A model generated the notes under the pieces. That model was not told the DNA's origin. It made no database searches and saw nothing but the letters and a program-made list of their open reading frames with translations. DNA of 64,000 nt from Anaerotignum sp. (GTDB lineage Bacteria > Bacillota > Clostridia > Lachnospirales > Anaerotignaceae): the NCBI GenBank assembly GCA_020024455.1, contig JAHHTU010000002.1:92280-156279 (forward strand), in the 5' to 3' direction. The first letter of the stretch is position 1, and the number at the start of each line of letters is the position of its first letter. The position numbers were made by a program, and so were the translations under genes. Positions 1-8,817 of this stretch are shown here, piece after piece.

Positions 1-124
1 TTGCTTTGATTTGCACCGCAAATTTAGGGTCGTCATAAATACATACTTCATGTCCCAATTTTGCAAAATGATATGCAGCGGTTACGCCACCATTACCTGC
101 ACCAATAACGGTTACTTTACTCAT
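1..124 (-). CDS. NAD/octopine-nopaline (opine) dehydrogenase family protein, 5' part only
   Basis: Only the first 41 codons are in the window; the gene runs off the left edge. The translation starts MSKVTVIGAGNGGVTAAYHF, a Rossmann-type NAD(P) binding loop (GAGNGG, residues 8-13) directly at the N-terminus, followed by the usual LGHEVCIYD strand. This start is characteristic of opine dehydrogenase-like enzymes, but other 6-phosphogluconate-dehydrogenase-like proteins begin similarly. A perfect TTAGGAGGTT ribosome binding site precedes the ATG. It lies 47 bases downstream of the YfcC transporter on the same strand, so the two probably form one operon in which an amino-acid-like substrate is transported and oxidised or reductively conjugated. 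The substrate cannot be told from this fragment. Confidence 0.6.
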   Translation of the reverse strand, partial: MSKVTVIGAGNGGVTAAYHFAKLGHEVCIYDDPKFAVQIKA

Positions 125-171
125 CAAAAAAACCTCCTAACATACACTAAAAATGTTATACATACTTTATA

Positions 172-1644
172 TTACAAAAAAATACTACCCAATGTTAAAA
201 TTGTAACGGTGATTAAAATCGAGCCGAAGAAATATGGCAAAATGTGTTTCAACCAACGTTCATATGGAATTTTTGCCAATGTCAATGCCCCAATCAATAC
301 CGCCTGTGTGGGGGATATGTAGTTCATGGTTTCTGCACCTGCCTGACAAGCCATAACCACAAATTCTCTGCCAATGCCCATAAAGTCAGACAATGGAGCC
401 AAAATGGGCACGGTTGCGGTTTGCAAACCAGAGGAAGATGGAATTAAAAATGACATTGGTATATACAACAAGTAAGAAATTGCAGGGAACAATTCTGCTT
501 TCAAAGGTTCCAGCATTTGTTCACCAAAATGCAATATGGTATCAATAATCAAGCCGTTTGTCATCACAACAGACAAGCCTTTTGCAACCCCTAACACCAG
601 TGCAACACTCAAAATATCTTTTGCACCATATACAAACAAATTCACAATTTGTTTTTCATTGTAGGCATATACTTTCCCAATCAGAATCGCACCTACAAAG
701 AACAACATCGTCATTTCTGTAAAGTACCAATCACCCAAAGGTGTGCTGTTGCCGATGATAGTACCCAATACAGGCACACCCAACAAGAAATTGTGGAAAT
801 CTTCAAAAATGTGGATATTGAATTTGCTGCCCCAAGGAATGATACCCAAAATCATAATCACAAACATCAAACCGAATATGGAGATAACCAATTTTCTTTT
901 TTTGTCAAATTCAGGAACATCTGCGGAAGTATTTTTCATAAAATCTGCATTTATTTCTTCTCTCAAATCATATACAATAGATTTTTCCGGATTTTTACGC
1001 ACTTTTTCCGCATAATGCATCACAAAGAAAATCGCAAATGTCAAATAAGCCAAGAATAAAATGATACGACAAACAATACCGTCGCCCAAAGAAATGCCTG
1101 CAAGGTTAGAACCAATCCCAACAGAGAACGGATTGACAATACCGCCTGCAATCCCCACTCCGGCACCCAAGAAAATGACCATAACACCTGTTACAACGTC
1201 ATATCCTGCTGCCAATAATATGGGGAATATAATCGGATAAAATGCAATGGTTTCTTCTGCCATACCATATGTTGTACCACCAATGGCACAAATACACATG
1301 ATAATGGGAATCATGATTTTTTCTCTGCCTTCCAAACGTTTGACAACTTTGGACAAGGCAGCATCAATGGCTTTTGTTTCAAACAATACGCCAAGGCAAC
1401 CACCCAAAACCAAAACAAACAAGACAACATCAATCGCACCTTTGAAACCCTCAATGGGTGCTTTCACAACGTCCCACAAACCTTGTGTATTTGGTTCGAC
1501 TGCTTGGTATGTACCAGCAATGGGAGTTCCATCTACATATTCATATTGACCGGCAGGAATGATAAAAGTCATGATTGCTACAATCGCTGTCAAAATCAAT
1601 AGTGTTGTAAATGAAGTTGGCATTGTGAATTTCTTCTTTTTCAT
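172..1644 (-). CDS. YfcC family integral membrane transporter
   Basis: 490 residues with about a dozen hydrophobic segments, beginning with a short basic N-terminus (MKKKKFTMPTSF) and a first membrane helix at about residues 12-30. Features typical of the YfcC / C4-dicarboxylate anaerobic carrier-like (AbgT/DcuC-related) superfamily are the IIPAGQYEY segment after helix 1, the GGTTYGMAEETIAFYPI segment near residue 122 and the IPSSSGLQTATVPILAPL segment near residue 405. Such proteins are annotated as basic amino acid antiporters or peptide-like anion carriers; the true substrate is usually unknown. It is encoded upstream of an opine-dehydrogenase-like gene. An AAAGGAGAG ribosome binding site lies just before the ATG. 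Confidence 0.85.
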   Translation of the reverse strand: MKKKKFTMPTSFTTLLILTAIVAIMTFIIPAGQYEYVDGTPIAGTYQAVEPNTQGLWDVVKAPIEGFKGAIDVVLFVLVLGGCLGVLFETKAIDAALSKVVKRLEGREKIMIPIIMCICAIGGTTYGMAEETIAFYPIIFPILLAAGYDVVTGVMVIFLGAGVGIAGGIVNPFSVGIGSNLAGISLGDGIVCRIILFLAYLTFAIFFVMHYAEKVRKNPEKSIVYDLREEINADFMKNTSADVPEFDKKRKLVISIFGLMFVIMILGIIPWGSKFNIHIFEDFHNFLLGVPVLGTIIGNSTPLGDWYFTEMTMLFFVGAILIGKVYAYNEKQIVNLFVYGAKDILSVALVLGVAKGLSVVMTNGLIIDTILHFGEQMLEPLKAELFPAISYLLYIPMSFLIPSSSGLQTATVPILAPLSDFMGIGREFVVMACQAGAETMNYISPTQAVLIGALTLAKIPYERWLKHILPYFFGSILITVTILTLGSIFL

Positions 1645-1705
1645 ACTATCACTCTCCTTTGCTTGTGATTGTAACGTATGATTATAAGAACAAGATAAGA
1701 TAAAT

Positions 1706-1735
1706 TTGACAAAATATACAAAATTGTGTTAGAAT
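1706..1735 (+). promoter_or_regulatory. Sigma-A type promoter for the response regulator/histidine kinase pair
   Basis: TTGACA at 1706-1711 and TAGAAT at 1730-1735 with an 18-base spacer, reading into the two-component genes. The predicted leader is roughly 180 bases. The leader contains several TTGACA/TTGTCA motifs (near 1748-1780) that could be further -35 elements or regulator half-sites. Confidence 0.55.
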
Positions 1736-1918
1736 ATATACAAAAATTGTCGTATTGACAAACAGAATGATTGTCATATTCGTTATCTCATCGTTTATGC
1801 AGTCAATATAAACAGAAGATAAAAAGAAAAAATGCAGATATTATCCGAAATGTGTAATTATGCTTTTCTTTTTTTCTTCTTTCTGTATACAAAAAACATT
1901 TTAGGAAGGATATTGCTG

Positions 1919-2581
1919 ATGATGAAGGATATTTGTCTTGTGGAAGATGAAAAAGATTTGAACCAGATGCTCAAATATTATCTGGAAAAAGCAAATTATC
2001 ATGTGTATACTTGCACCAGCATACTGGAAGCACAACAATATGTCGACCTTGCCATTCCTTTATGGGTGATTGATATTATGCTGCCTGATGGAAACGGTCT
2101 GGAACTATTGAAAACCATCAAACAAAAAAATAAAGACACCATGACCATCATCATATCTGCCAAAGGTGACCGTTTTGACAGAGTTGCCGGCTTTGAAATC
2201 GGTTGTGATGATTATATTGCAAAGCCATTTTTGCCTGCTGAGCTGGTATTTCGTGTAGATAAGATTTATCCTCGCTTGAAAACACAAACTACTTGTGATA
2301 TTATTGTCATTTCTCCTTATGAAATTGATTTGACCAAAAGATTGGTATTCCAAAACAAAGAAAAAATTGACATCACAAGCAGAGAATTTGATATCATTTA
2401 TTATTTTATACAACATAAAGGACAAGCCATTTCCAGAGATTGTCTGCTCAATGATATTTGGGGACAGGATTATTACGGAAACGACCGTATTGTGGATAAC
2501 TATATCAAAAATATCCGTCGAAAACTGCCTGAACTTGCTCTGGAAACCATTTATGGATATGGATATCGGTACAACTTATGA
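1919..2581 (+). CDS. OmpR/PhoB-family response regulator
   Basis: 220 residues. The N-terminal receiver domain (about 1-115) carries the acidic pair EDE near residues 9-11, the phosphoacceptor Asp52 (WVIDIMLPDG) and the conserved Lys in YIAKPF. The C-terminal half (about 125-220) is a winged helix of the OmpR class: ITSREFDIIYYF, a recognition region DRIVDNYIKNIRRKL and the GYGYRY wing. I start it at the ATG of 1919, eight bases after AGGAAGGA; a longer frame beginning at 1832 has a hydrophobic leader with no ribosome binding site. Its stop overlaps the kinase start by four bases (ATGA), so the two are translationally coupled. The signal and targets are unknown. Confidence 0.9.
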   Translation: MMKDICLVEDEKDLNQMLKYYLEKANYHVYTCTSILEAQQYVDLAIPLWVIDIMLPDGNGLELLKTIKQKNKDTMTIIISAKGDRFDRVAGFEIGCDDYIAKPFLPAELVFRVDKIYPRLKTQTTCDIIVISPYEIDLTKRLVFQNKEKIDITSREFDIIYYFIQHKGQAISRDCLLNDIWGQDYYGNDRIVDNYIKNIRRKLPELALETIYGYGYRYNL

Positions 2582-3891
2582 AAAACAAAACCATTCGTGC
2601 AAAAATCATTCTCAGTACAATTATATTCACACTTGGCGTTGCGGGTGTTTCCCTTTCTGTTGTGTATTACTGGTCTTTTTATCATTTCAGTAAAATTTTT
2701 GAGGATAGAGTCATAGATGCATACACATTTGAAAAAAAGAAAGATATGGGTATTAAAAATGAATGGATTTTAGGTGTGACCACAGACAGCATTGATATCA
2801 TTCGCAGTGTGCATGGGCCAAATGTTGCCCGCACCATGGAAGAACAGGCAAAACAGCAGGAAGAACTGAGCAAATTATATAAAGCAACCATTGACAATAA
2901 GCATTTATTGTATAACATACATTTGGATACAGAAAACGGGGAAACGATATATGAATATTCTGTTATCAAAGATATTTATGCGGAAATTTTCCCAAAAATT
3001 GTGTTGAGCTTTATTGTCTTTTTGTCGTTGTTGGTTTGGTTTTCCATTCACTACACCCGTTCCATCAGCGACACATTGTACAGCGATATCCGAAAACTTC
3101 GCCTTTACACACAACAAATTACAAAAGGCAAACAAGCACCTGAAATTGTTGCAAAAACACAAGATGAGGAATTGGCATATCTGATTACAGATTTGCATGA
3201 AATGCAACAGCATTTGGAACGAGAAGCTGCCATTCGCCAATCCACATTGCAGTATATTTCTCACGAAATGAAAACACCATTGATGATTATTGAAGGGTAT
3301 ACCACTTCCGCACAAGACGGTATTTATCCGAAAGGTGATTTGGACAGCTCTTTGCAAACCATTTTGACACAAACAGACAGAATGAAGCGAAAAGTTGCCG
3401 ATTTGCTGACCATTGTACGATTGGAGTCCTCCTCCGTACCCGATAATACCAAAGAGATTGCACTATTGCCTGCCATCAAAAGCGTCTTGCAATTATTTGA
3501 AACCAAAGAGGCAGACAAAACCATTCACATACATATTCCGCAACAGATTGCTTTTGTGTGCAGTAGAGAAAAGTTAAATATTTTATTGGAAAATTTGATT
3601 TCCAATCAAATCAAATATGCACAATCTTTGATTTCCATTTCTTATAAAATACAAGATACCAATTTGTTGCTGTATTTTTATAATGATGGACAAACCATCA
3701 CACCGGAAATTCAAGATTTTATATTCCAGCCATTTGTCAAAGGCTATAATGGCGGCAGTGGCTTGGGATTGTCTATCTGTCGTACCATTTTACGGCAAAA
3801 AGATTGTGACATTCGCTGGCAACAAACAACATACGGGACATTGTTTGTGGTAGAAATCTGTGAAAAACATTGGTGCTATATCAATACATAA
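2578..3891 (+). CDS. Membrane sensor histidine kinase
   Basis: 437 residues. Two membrane helices (about 8-33 and 139-159) enclose an extracytoplasmic sensor region of about 105 residues without a fold I can name. A HAMP-like linker follows, then the HisKA helix with the phosphorylated His229 (YISHEMKTPLMIIEGYT), an N-box (LLENLISNQIKYAQ) and a G-box (GSGLGLSICRTIL). The G1-type box is weak: LLLYFYNDGQTI keeps the NDG core. It is the cognate partner of the overlapping response regulator. Transcription probably ends at the bidirectional hairpin just downstream. The signal is not evident from the sequence. Confidence 0.88.
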   Translation: MKNKTIRAKIILSTIIFTLGVAGVSLSVVYYWSFYHFSKIFEDRVIDAYTFEKKKDMGIKNEWILGVTTDSIDIIRSVHGPNVARTMEEQAKQQEELSKLYKATIDNKHLLYNIHLDTENGETIYEYSVIKDIYAEIFPKIVLSFIVFLSLLVWFSIHYTRSISDTLYSDIRKLRLYTQQITKGKQAPEIVAKTQDEELAYLITDLHEMQQHLEREAAIRQSTLQYISHEMKTPLMIIEGYTTSAQDGIYPKGDLDSSLQTILTQTDRMKRKVADLLTIVRLESSSVPDNTKEIALLPAIKSVLQLFETKEADKTIHIHIPQQIAFVCSREKLNILLENLISNQIKYAQSLISISYKIQDTNLLLYFYNDGQTITPEIQDFIFQPFVKGYNGGSGLGLSICRTILRQKDCDIRWQQTTYGTLFVVEICEKHWCYINT

Positions 3892-3911
3892 ATATCATTT
3901 TCCCAAAATAT

Positions 3912-3951
3912 AAAAAGCCAAAAAGTGACAGGTATCACTTTTTGGCTTTTT
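3912..3951. terminator. Bidirectional rho-independent terminator
   Basis: Long inverted repeat AAAAAGCCAAAAAGTGA / TCACTTTTTGGCTTTTT around a short loop, with T-runs on both strands. It separates the kinase gene (plus) from tRNA-Arg (minus) and serves both. Confidence 0.85.
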
Positions 3952-4027
3952 CTGTCCTTGGCGAGATTCGAACTCGCGGCCTTTCGCTTAGGAGGCGAAT
4001 GCTCTATCCTGCTGAGCTACAAAGACA
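3952..4027 (-). tRNA. tRNA-Arg(CCU)
   Basis: Read on the minus strand this folds into a full cloverleaf: acceptor TGTCTTT pairs with AAGGACA, the D arm is TAGCTCAGCAGGATAGAGCA, the anticodon arm is TTCGC-CTCCTAA-GCGAA with anticodon CCT (decodes AGG), and the T arm is GCGAG-TTCGAAT-CTCGC. The discriminator base is G and no CCA is encoded. A promoter is visible upstream on the minus strand: TTGACG (4079-4074), 16 bases, TAAAAT (4057-4052). Confidence 0.95.
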
Positions 4028-4160
4028 AATTCTTTTCCCTGCTCCATTACTATTTTACCATGTTGAATACACACGTCAAGTCAGATGCATAAAAAAAAAT
4101 AATGAAAAAATATAGAAGTTCTTTTATCTGTATTTCCCTAGATACTTACTAGGATTTATT

Positions 4161-4190
4161 TTGACATGGATTGTATACAGGTGGTATAAT
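4161..4190 (+). promoter_or_regulatory. Strong sigma-A promoter of the LRR-vWA-MoxR operon
   Basis: Consensus TTGACA (4161-4166) and consensus TATAAT (4185-4190) separated by 18 bases. It reads into the four-gene cluster that starts at 4223, leaving a leader of only about 25 bases. Such a consensus promoter suggests constitutive expression. Confidence 0.8.
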
Positions 4191-4222
4191 ACAAACAAAC
4201 AAATTTTGAAGGAATGAGAAAC

Positions 4223-5395
4223 ATGGGTTTGATTACCATAGAATATTGTAAAACAGAGCATGGCATAAAAATCATCGGTATACAAGGCAGAACTGCCATA
4301 TTGCACATTCCCGAAACCATAGAGGGAATACCGGTCACAGAAATTGCCGATTTTGCTTTTGCCATCAAAGAAGAATTGACACAAACAACCATAGAACCAA
4401 CACAAGTACAACTGGATTGTATTTGTGATACCATACGCAAAAAACCGCTGGATATACAAACAGGAGAAGCATTGCAAGAGCTTTATTTGCCAAACACCAT
4501 TACAAGAATCGGTGCGTATGCGTTTGGTGGTTGCAGTGCATTACAAATCATACATTTACCAAATCAACTGGATACCATATCTGACCATATGTTTGCAGGT
4601 TGTATCGCTTTGGAAAACATCGCCCTGCCCGAAACATTGACCACCATTGCAGGATATGCATTTTATGATTGCCGCAGTCTGAAAAAATTGGTTTTACCCG
4701 AAACCATAACACAAATCGGAAAATATGCTTGTTACAACTGTCGTGTACTGGAAAGCATCAACATTCCCAAAGCCGCAGAAAACTTAGGGACAGGCTTATT
4801 TTTGAACTGCGACAAGCTTAAATACATTTCCTTTGGACGTTGCAAACATATTGCAGATATGATTGCAGTATTAAATCATGAATTACATCTGACCATCACA
4901 TTCGATGACAACCAAACAGCCAAGCTGTTAATTCCCGATTTTCAATACGAATACATTGAGGATACACCTGCCCGCCAATTCCATCAAGTCAATTATGGCA
5001 CAGGGCATTTATTCCGCCAATGTATTGGCAATTCTGATATTGACTTTCGGCGATTTGATGAATTGTTTTATTTGACCAAGCGGGAAGATGCCGCTTTTAT
5101 GGTGCTGTTTTTAACCATGTATCGTTTGGAATATCCCTATCGTCTGCAAGAAAACCGTAAAGAGGCTTATTTGCAATACTTGCAAGAGCATTTTTTGTGG
5201 GCATTTGGCTATTACACACAGCAAAATGACTTGCACACCATACGCTTATTTGCACAATGGGGATTGCTGACTACGGAAAATATAGAAACCATACTGCAAA
5301 TTTCTGCCACACACAAACGGACAGAAATTACCAGCTTTTTATTGGATTATCAACAAAAACATTTGAAACCGAAACAAAAATCATTCGATTTATAA
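4223..5395 (+). CDS. Cytoplasmic BspA-like leucine-rich-repeat protein
   Basis: 390 residues, no signal peptide or anchor. Residues about 80-200 hold LRR_5 (BspA/TpLRR) repeats: LQELYLPNTITRIGAYAFGG, then units containing IIHLPNQLDTISDHMFAGC, IALPETLTTIAGYAFYDC and LVLPETITQIGKYACYNC. An N-terminal part resembles half a repeat (IEGIPVTEIADFAF). The last 150 residues are helical and not LRR; they may be ankyrin-like. Most characterised BspA-type proteins are surface exposed; this one lacks export signals and leads an operon with a vWA/metallopeptidase-like protein and a MoxR ATPase, so an adaptor or target-recognition role is a reasonable inference. The start at 4223 is chosen because GAAGGA lies nine bases upstream; an ATG at 4214 is too close to it. 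Confidence 0.75.
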   Translation: MGLITIEYCKTEHGIKIIGIQGRTAILHIPETIEGIPVTEIADFAFAIKEELTQTTIEPTQVQLDCICDTIRKKPLDIQTGEALQELYLPNTITRIGAYAFGGCSALQIIHLPNQLDTISDHMFAGCIALENIALPETLTTIAGYAFYDCRSLKKLVLPETITQIGKYACYNCRVLESINIPKAAENLGTGLFLNCDKLKYISFGRCKHIADMIAVLNHELHLTITFDDNQTAKLLIPDFQYEYIEDTPARQFHQVNYGTGHLFRQCIGNSDIDFRRFDELFYLTKREDAAFMVLFLTMYRLEYPYRLQENRKEAYLQYLQEHFLWAFGYYTQQNDLHTIRLFAQWGLLTTENIETILQISATHKRTEITSFLLDYQQKHLKPKQKSFDL

Positions 5396-5413
5396 CAGAA
5401 AGGAGGAACTTGC

Positions 5414-6802
5414 ATGAATGAAGCCCATCAAAAGCTCATCTCCATCGGCAGCAACATTTTGACATCTGCACGCAATGAATTGTATGTATCCATGCGATTT
5501 TTAGATATTGCACTGAGCAAACTCAAATATGAAATGAATTTATCTTCTTTATATGTCGGCACAGATGGCGAAAAAATACTGTTTAACCCAAGATATTTGA
5601 TACAACGCTATTTGTCTGACCATGTTCTGGTCAATCGTGTATATTTGCACATGATATTGCACTGTTTATTCCGCCACCCTTTCCGCCAAGGAGAACGTGA
5701 CAAAGAATATTGGCATTTGGCGTGTGACATTGCAGTGGAATCTATGATTGATGCCCTGCCTTATCCCTCTGTGCGACTGGTGGTATCCGATTTACGAAAT
5801 GAATGGTATGAAAAATTACACAAAGAATTGAAAGTGCTTTCTGCGGAGGGGATTTATGAGGTGTTGCAAAAGCAACAGCTTTCTTTGCAACAATTTGGTA
5901 AATTACAACTGGAATTTTGGGTAGATGACCATGTGTTTTGGGAACAAAAACAAGACGATAACGACGAACAAAACCAAGACAACCAAAACCAAAATGATAA
6001 CCAAGACGACCGGCAAAATGACCAACAGGAACAGCAATGTCGGCAGGAATTGGAACAACAATGGAAAGAAATCAGCGAAAAAATGCAAACCAATCTGGAA
6101 ACATTCTCACAGGAAGCAGGCGAAGAAACCGGCGACTTGCTCCAAAATTTGCAGATTGAAAACAGAGAACGGTATGATTACCATGCCTTTTTGCAAAAAT
6201 TTGTCACACTGCGGGAAGATATGCAGGTAGATGATGACAGCTATGATTATATTTTTTACACATACGGCTTACAGTTATATGGCAATATGCCTTTGATTGA
6301 AGCATTGGAATATAAAGAAGTCAAAAAAATTGAAGAATTGGTCATTGCCATAGACACATCAGAATCTTGCGAAGGTGATACCGTCAAACAATTTTTGGAA
6401 CAAACATACGCCATACTCATGCAAAACGAGAGTTTCTTTCACAAATTCCATATCCGCATATTACAATGCGATGTGACCATTGTAGAAGATAAAAAAATCA
6501 CATCGCAACAGGAATTACAGGCATATATGGAAGATTTCACATTGAAAGGCAATGGCGGTACAGACTTCCGTCCTGTATTTGCTTATGTAGATGAACTGAT
6601 AACACAAAAAGTATTTCAAAACCTCAAAGGGTTATTATATTTTACAGACGGCTGGGGTATCTTTCCTCAAAAACGCCCCTCTTACGAAACCGCATTTCTG
6701 TTTTTGGACGATGGCACATACAACGAGCGGGAAGTGCCACCTTGGGCGATGAAAGTTATATTCGGCAAAGAAGATTTACAAATCAAAGAACGTAAGGAGT
6801 AA
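5414..6802 (+). CDS. vWA-like metallopeptidase-related protein (DUF2201 type)
   Basis: 462 residues. The N-terminal domain (about 1-150) resembles the putative metallopeptidase part of DUF2201 proteins, with a zincin-like helix HMILHCLFRH (His79, His83, His88) in which the catalytic Glu of HExxH is replaced by Met. An acidic, Asn/Gln-rich linker (about 175-215) follows. The C-terminal vWA-like domain has a MIDAS motif DTSES (residues 314-318), a GGTDFRPVF threonine/aspartate loop and LLYFTDGWG. Such proteins usually work with MoxR ATPases as a chaperone-like pair; the ATPase gene follows after six bases. Ribosome binding site AAAGGAGG. The missing Glu suggests binding rather than proteolysis, unless the family uses another base. 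Confidence 0.8.
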   Translation: MNEAHQKLISIGSNILTSARNELYVSMRFLDIALSKLKYEMNLSSLYVGTDGEKILFNPRYLIQRYLSDHVLVNRVYLHMILHCLFRHPFRQGERDKEYWHLACDIAVESMIDALPYPSVRLVVSDLRNEWYEKLHKELKVLSAEGIYEVLQKQQLSLQQFGKLQLEFWVDDHVFWEQKQDDNDEQNQDNQNQNDNQDDRQNDQQEQQCRQELEQQWKEISEKMQTNLETFSQEAGEETGDLLQNLQIENRERYDYHAFLQKFVTLREDMQVDDDSYDYIFYTYGLQLYGNMPLIEALEYKEVKKIEELVIAIDTSESCEGDTVKQFLEQTYAILMQNESFFHKFHIRILQCDVTIVEDKKITSQQELQAYMEDFTLKGNGGTDFRPVFAYVDELITQKVFQNLKGLLYFTDGWGIFPQKRPSYETAFLFLDDGTYNEREVPPWAMKVIFGKEDLQIKERKE

Positions 6803-6808
6803 AACGAT

Positions 6809-8347
6809 ATGAATATCAAACGGGCAAAAGAAGAAATCAAAAACGCCATACAAGCATATTTGGCAAAAAATGAATTGGGGCAATATCTCATTCCTGTGGT
6901 GCGTCAGCGTCCTTTGTTTTTGATGGGTGCCCCCGGTATCGGGAAAACTGCCATCATGGAACAGGTTGCAAGAGAATGTGGTGTCGGTCTTGTGGCATAC
7001 AGCATCACACACCACACCAGACAAAGTGCCATCGGCTTACCTTTTATCAGCCATAAAGAATACGGTGGCAAAGAATATGCAGTCACAGAATATACCATGA
7101 GCGAAATCATCGCCGCTGTGTATGACAAAATCGAAGAAACCGGATTACAGGAAGGGATTTTGTTCATTGACGAAATCAACTGTGTATCCGAAACATTAGC
7201 ACCTGCCATGTTGCAATTTTTGCAGGCAAAAACATTCGGCAGTCACAAAGTACCCGAAGGCTGGGTGATTGTTGCGGCAGGGAACCCACCGGAATACAAC
7301 AAATCTGTGCGTGAATTTGACGTGGTGACATTGGACAGGGTGAAAAAAATAGATATCGAACCCGACTTTGAAACATGGAAAGCTTATGCTTGGAAACAAG
7401 GCTTACATGGGGCAGTATTGTCTTATTTAGAAATCAAGAAAAATCATTTCTATACTGTGGAAACCACAGTTGACGGCAAACGCTTTGTCACTGCCAGAGG
7501 TTGGGAGGATTTATCCAATGTCTTGCAGGTATACGACCAACTGGGCATTTCTGCCGATGAGGCATTGATTTATCAATATCTGCAACACAAAAAAATTGCA
7601 AAAGATTTTGCCAACTATTTGGATTTATACCGCAAATATCGTGATGATTACCATGTCGATGACATATTGGCAGGCAAATATACCACATCTGCTGTGCAAA
7701 AACTGCAAGATGCTCCTTTTGATGAGCGTTTGAGCGTTATGGGCTTATTGTTGAGCCGTTTGACCGAACATTTTACAAATGCATATCAAGCAGATTTGTT
7801 TGCAGTCACATTGCATGGCTGTTTGAAAGAATTAAAAGAACGCTACGAAAGCCCCTACTGTGCCGAAACACCATGGGAGGCATTAAATGTTGCATTGTTG
7901 GCAGAACGACAGGAAACATTTACACGCAACCAAAAAGCAGGTCTTTTGGATAAAATTCAAACCAAAACAGAGCTTTTGGTATTGCAGGCATTGGAAAATG
8001 ACACCAAAGAGGCAAAACAAAACGATTTGCGTGAAAAAGCAGCCGTATTTGATTTTATCAAACAACGCTTTGCCACTGTGGTACAAGCAAGGGAATATGC
8101 CATTGCCACTGCATCTGATGCCTTGGATTGTGCATTTCGTTTCTTGGAAGAAACATTCGGTGCAGGGCAAGAAATGGTCATATTCATTACAGAGCTGACA
8201 AACAATTATTACAGCGTAAAATTCATCAGCGAAAATGGCAGTGACACCTATTACCGCTATAACAAAGAATTGCTGTTTGAAGAAAAACAACAATCCATAT
8301 TGCAAGATATTGAAAAGGCAAAAGCAGAATTGGATTTGTTATTCTAA
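6809..8347 (+). CDS. MoxR-type AAA+ ATPase
   Basis: 512 residues. The AAA+ core occupies about 1-260: Walker A GAPGIGKT (40-47), Walker B ILFIDEIN (about 117-124), a sensor-1 like VIVAAGNPPEYN and a likely arginine region FDVVTLDRVKK. The C-terminal half is helical with no named fold, longer than in classic MoxR (about 330 residues). The ribosome binding site AAGGAG lies within the end of the vWA gene, so the two are coupled. MoxR ATPases remodel or activate partner proteins, typically through a vWA partner; here that partner is the upstream gene and the LRR protein is the probable third component. Confidence 0.85.
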   Translation: MNIKRAKEEIKNAIQAYLAKNELGQYLIPVVRQRPLFLMGAPGIGKTAIMEQVARECGVGLVAYSITHHTRQSAIGLPFISHKEYGGKEYAVTEYTMSEIIAAVYDKIEETGLQEGILFIDEINCVSETLAPAMLQFLQAKTFGSHKVPEGWVIVAAGNPPEYNKSVREFDVVTLDRVKKIDIEPDFETWKAYAWKQGLHGAVLSYLEIKKNHFYTVETTVDGKRFVTARGWEDLSNVLQVYDQLGISADEALIYQYLQHKKIAKDFANYLDLYRKYRDDYHVDDILAGKYTTSAVQKLQDAPFDERLSVMGLLLSRLTEHFTNAYQADLFAVTLHGCLKELKERYESPYCAETPWEALNVALLAERQETFTRNQKAGLLDKIQTKTELLVLQALENDTKEAKQNDLREKAAVFDFIKQRFATVVQAREYAIATASDALDCAFRFLEETFGAGQEMVIFITELTNNYYSVKFISENGSDTYYRYNKELLFEEKQQSILQDIEKAKAELDLLF

Positions 8348-8368
8348 TTGCACAAAAGGAGAATACAG

Positions 8369-8788
8369 ATGGATAAAAAACATCACGATTATGAACAAGC
8401 ATTTTCTATAGCGTGCGAAAAATTTGAAGAACTATGCCCCTTAGAGCAACAACCAAAATGGCTCAAATATTGTATGGCAATCCATATTCGGAAAAACCAA
8501 AACAAAAATTTTGTCATCAAATTTTTTCTAACACCCAAACCAATATTAGGGCAAACAGATGATTGGGAATATCCAGATGATGGTACTTCCCCTTTATGGG
8601 TTCGCACAGACTCCAAAACCAATGAAAAAAGTATTGTCATTTGTGGTGGCCCACCTGTGGCATCTGAAATTTTTTTCGCAGTTGAAATTGATACCCATAA
8701 AAATGTGATAACATTACAAAAATATATCCCACCAAATACATTCGATGGCAGTCAATATCAAATCAACGAACGACATATTATTGAATAA
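8369..8788 (+). CDS. Small soluble protein of unknown function in the LRR-vWA-MoxR operon
   Basis: 139 residues, no membrane segment or signal peptide, rich in charged and aromatic residues, with a C-terminal beta-like stretch (SEIFFAVEIDTHKNVITLQKY shows an alternating pattern). I do not recognise the family; the size and acidic, soluble character are like many cytoplasmic immunity or accessory proteins, but that is only a resemblance. Start at 8369 follows AAAGGAG by seven bases. It is the last gene before a strong terminator, so it belongs to the operon transcriptionally. Confidence 0.65.
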   Translation: MDKKHHDYEQAFSIACEKFEELCPLEQQPKWLKYCMAIHIRKNQNKNFVIKFFLTPKPILGQTDDWEYPDDGTSPLWVRTDSKTNEKSIVICGGPPVASEIFFAVEIDTHKNVITLQKYIPPNTFDGSQYQINERHIIE

Positions 8789-8817
8789 AAAAAGGAGCGA
8801 TTTCGCTCCTTTTTTTA
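8788..8817. terminator. Bidirectional terminator
   Basis: AAAGGAGCGA / TCGCTCCTTT hairpin flanked by A- and T-runs, between convergent genes. It closes the LRR-vWA-MoxR operon and overlaps the stop codon of the minus-strand epimerase/SHOCT frame. Confidence 0.9.
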
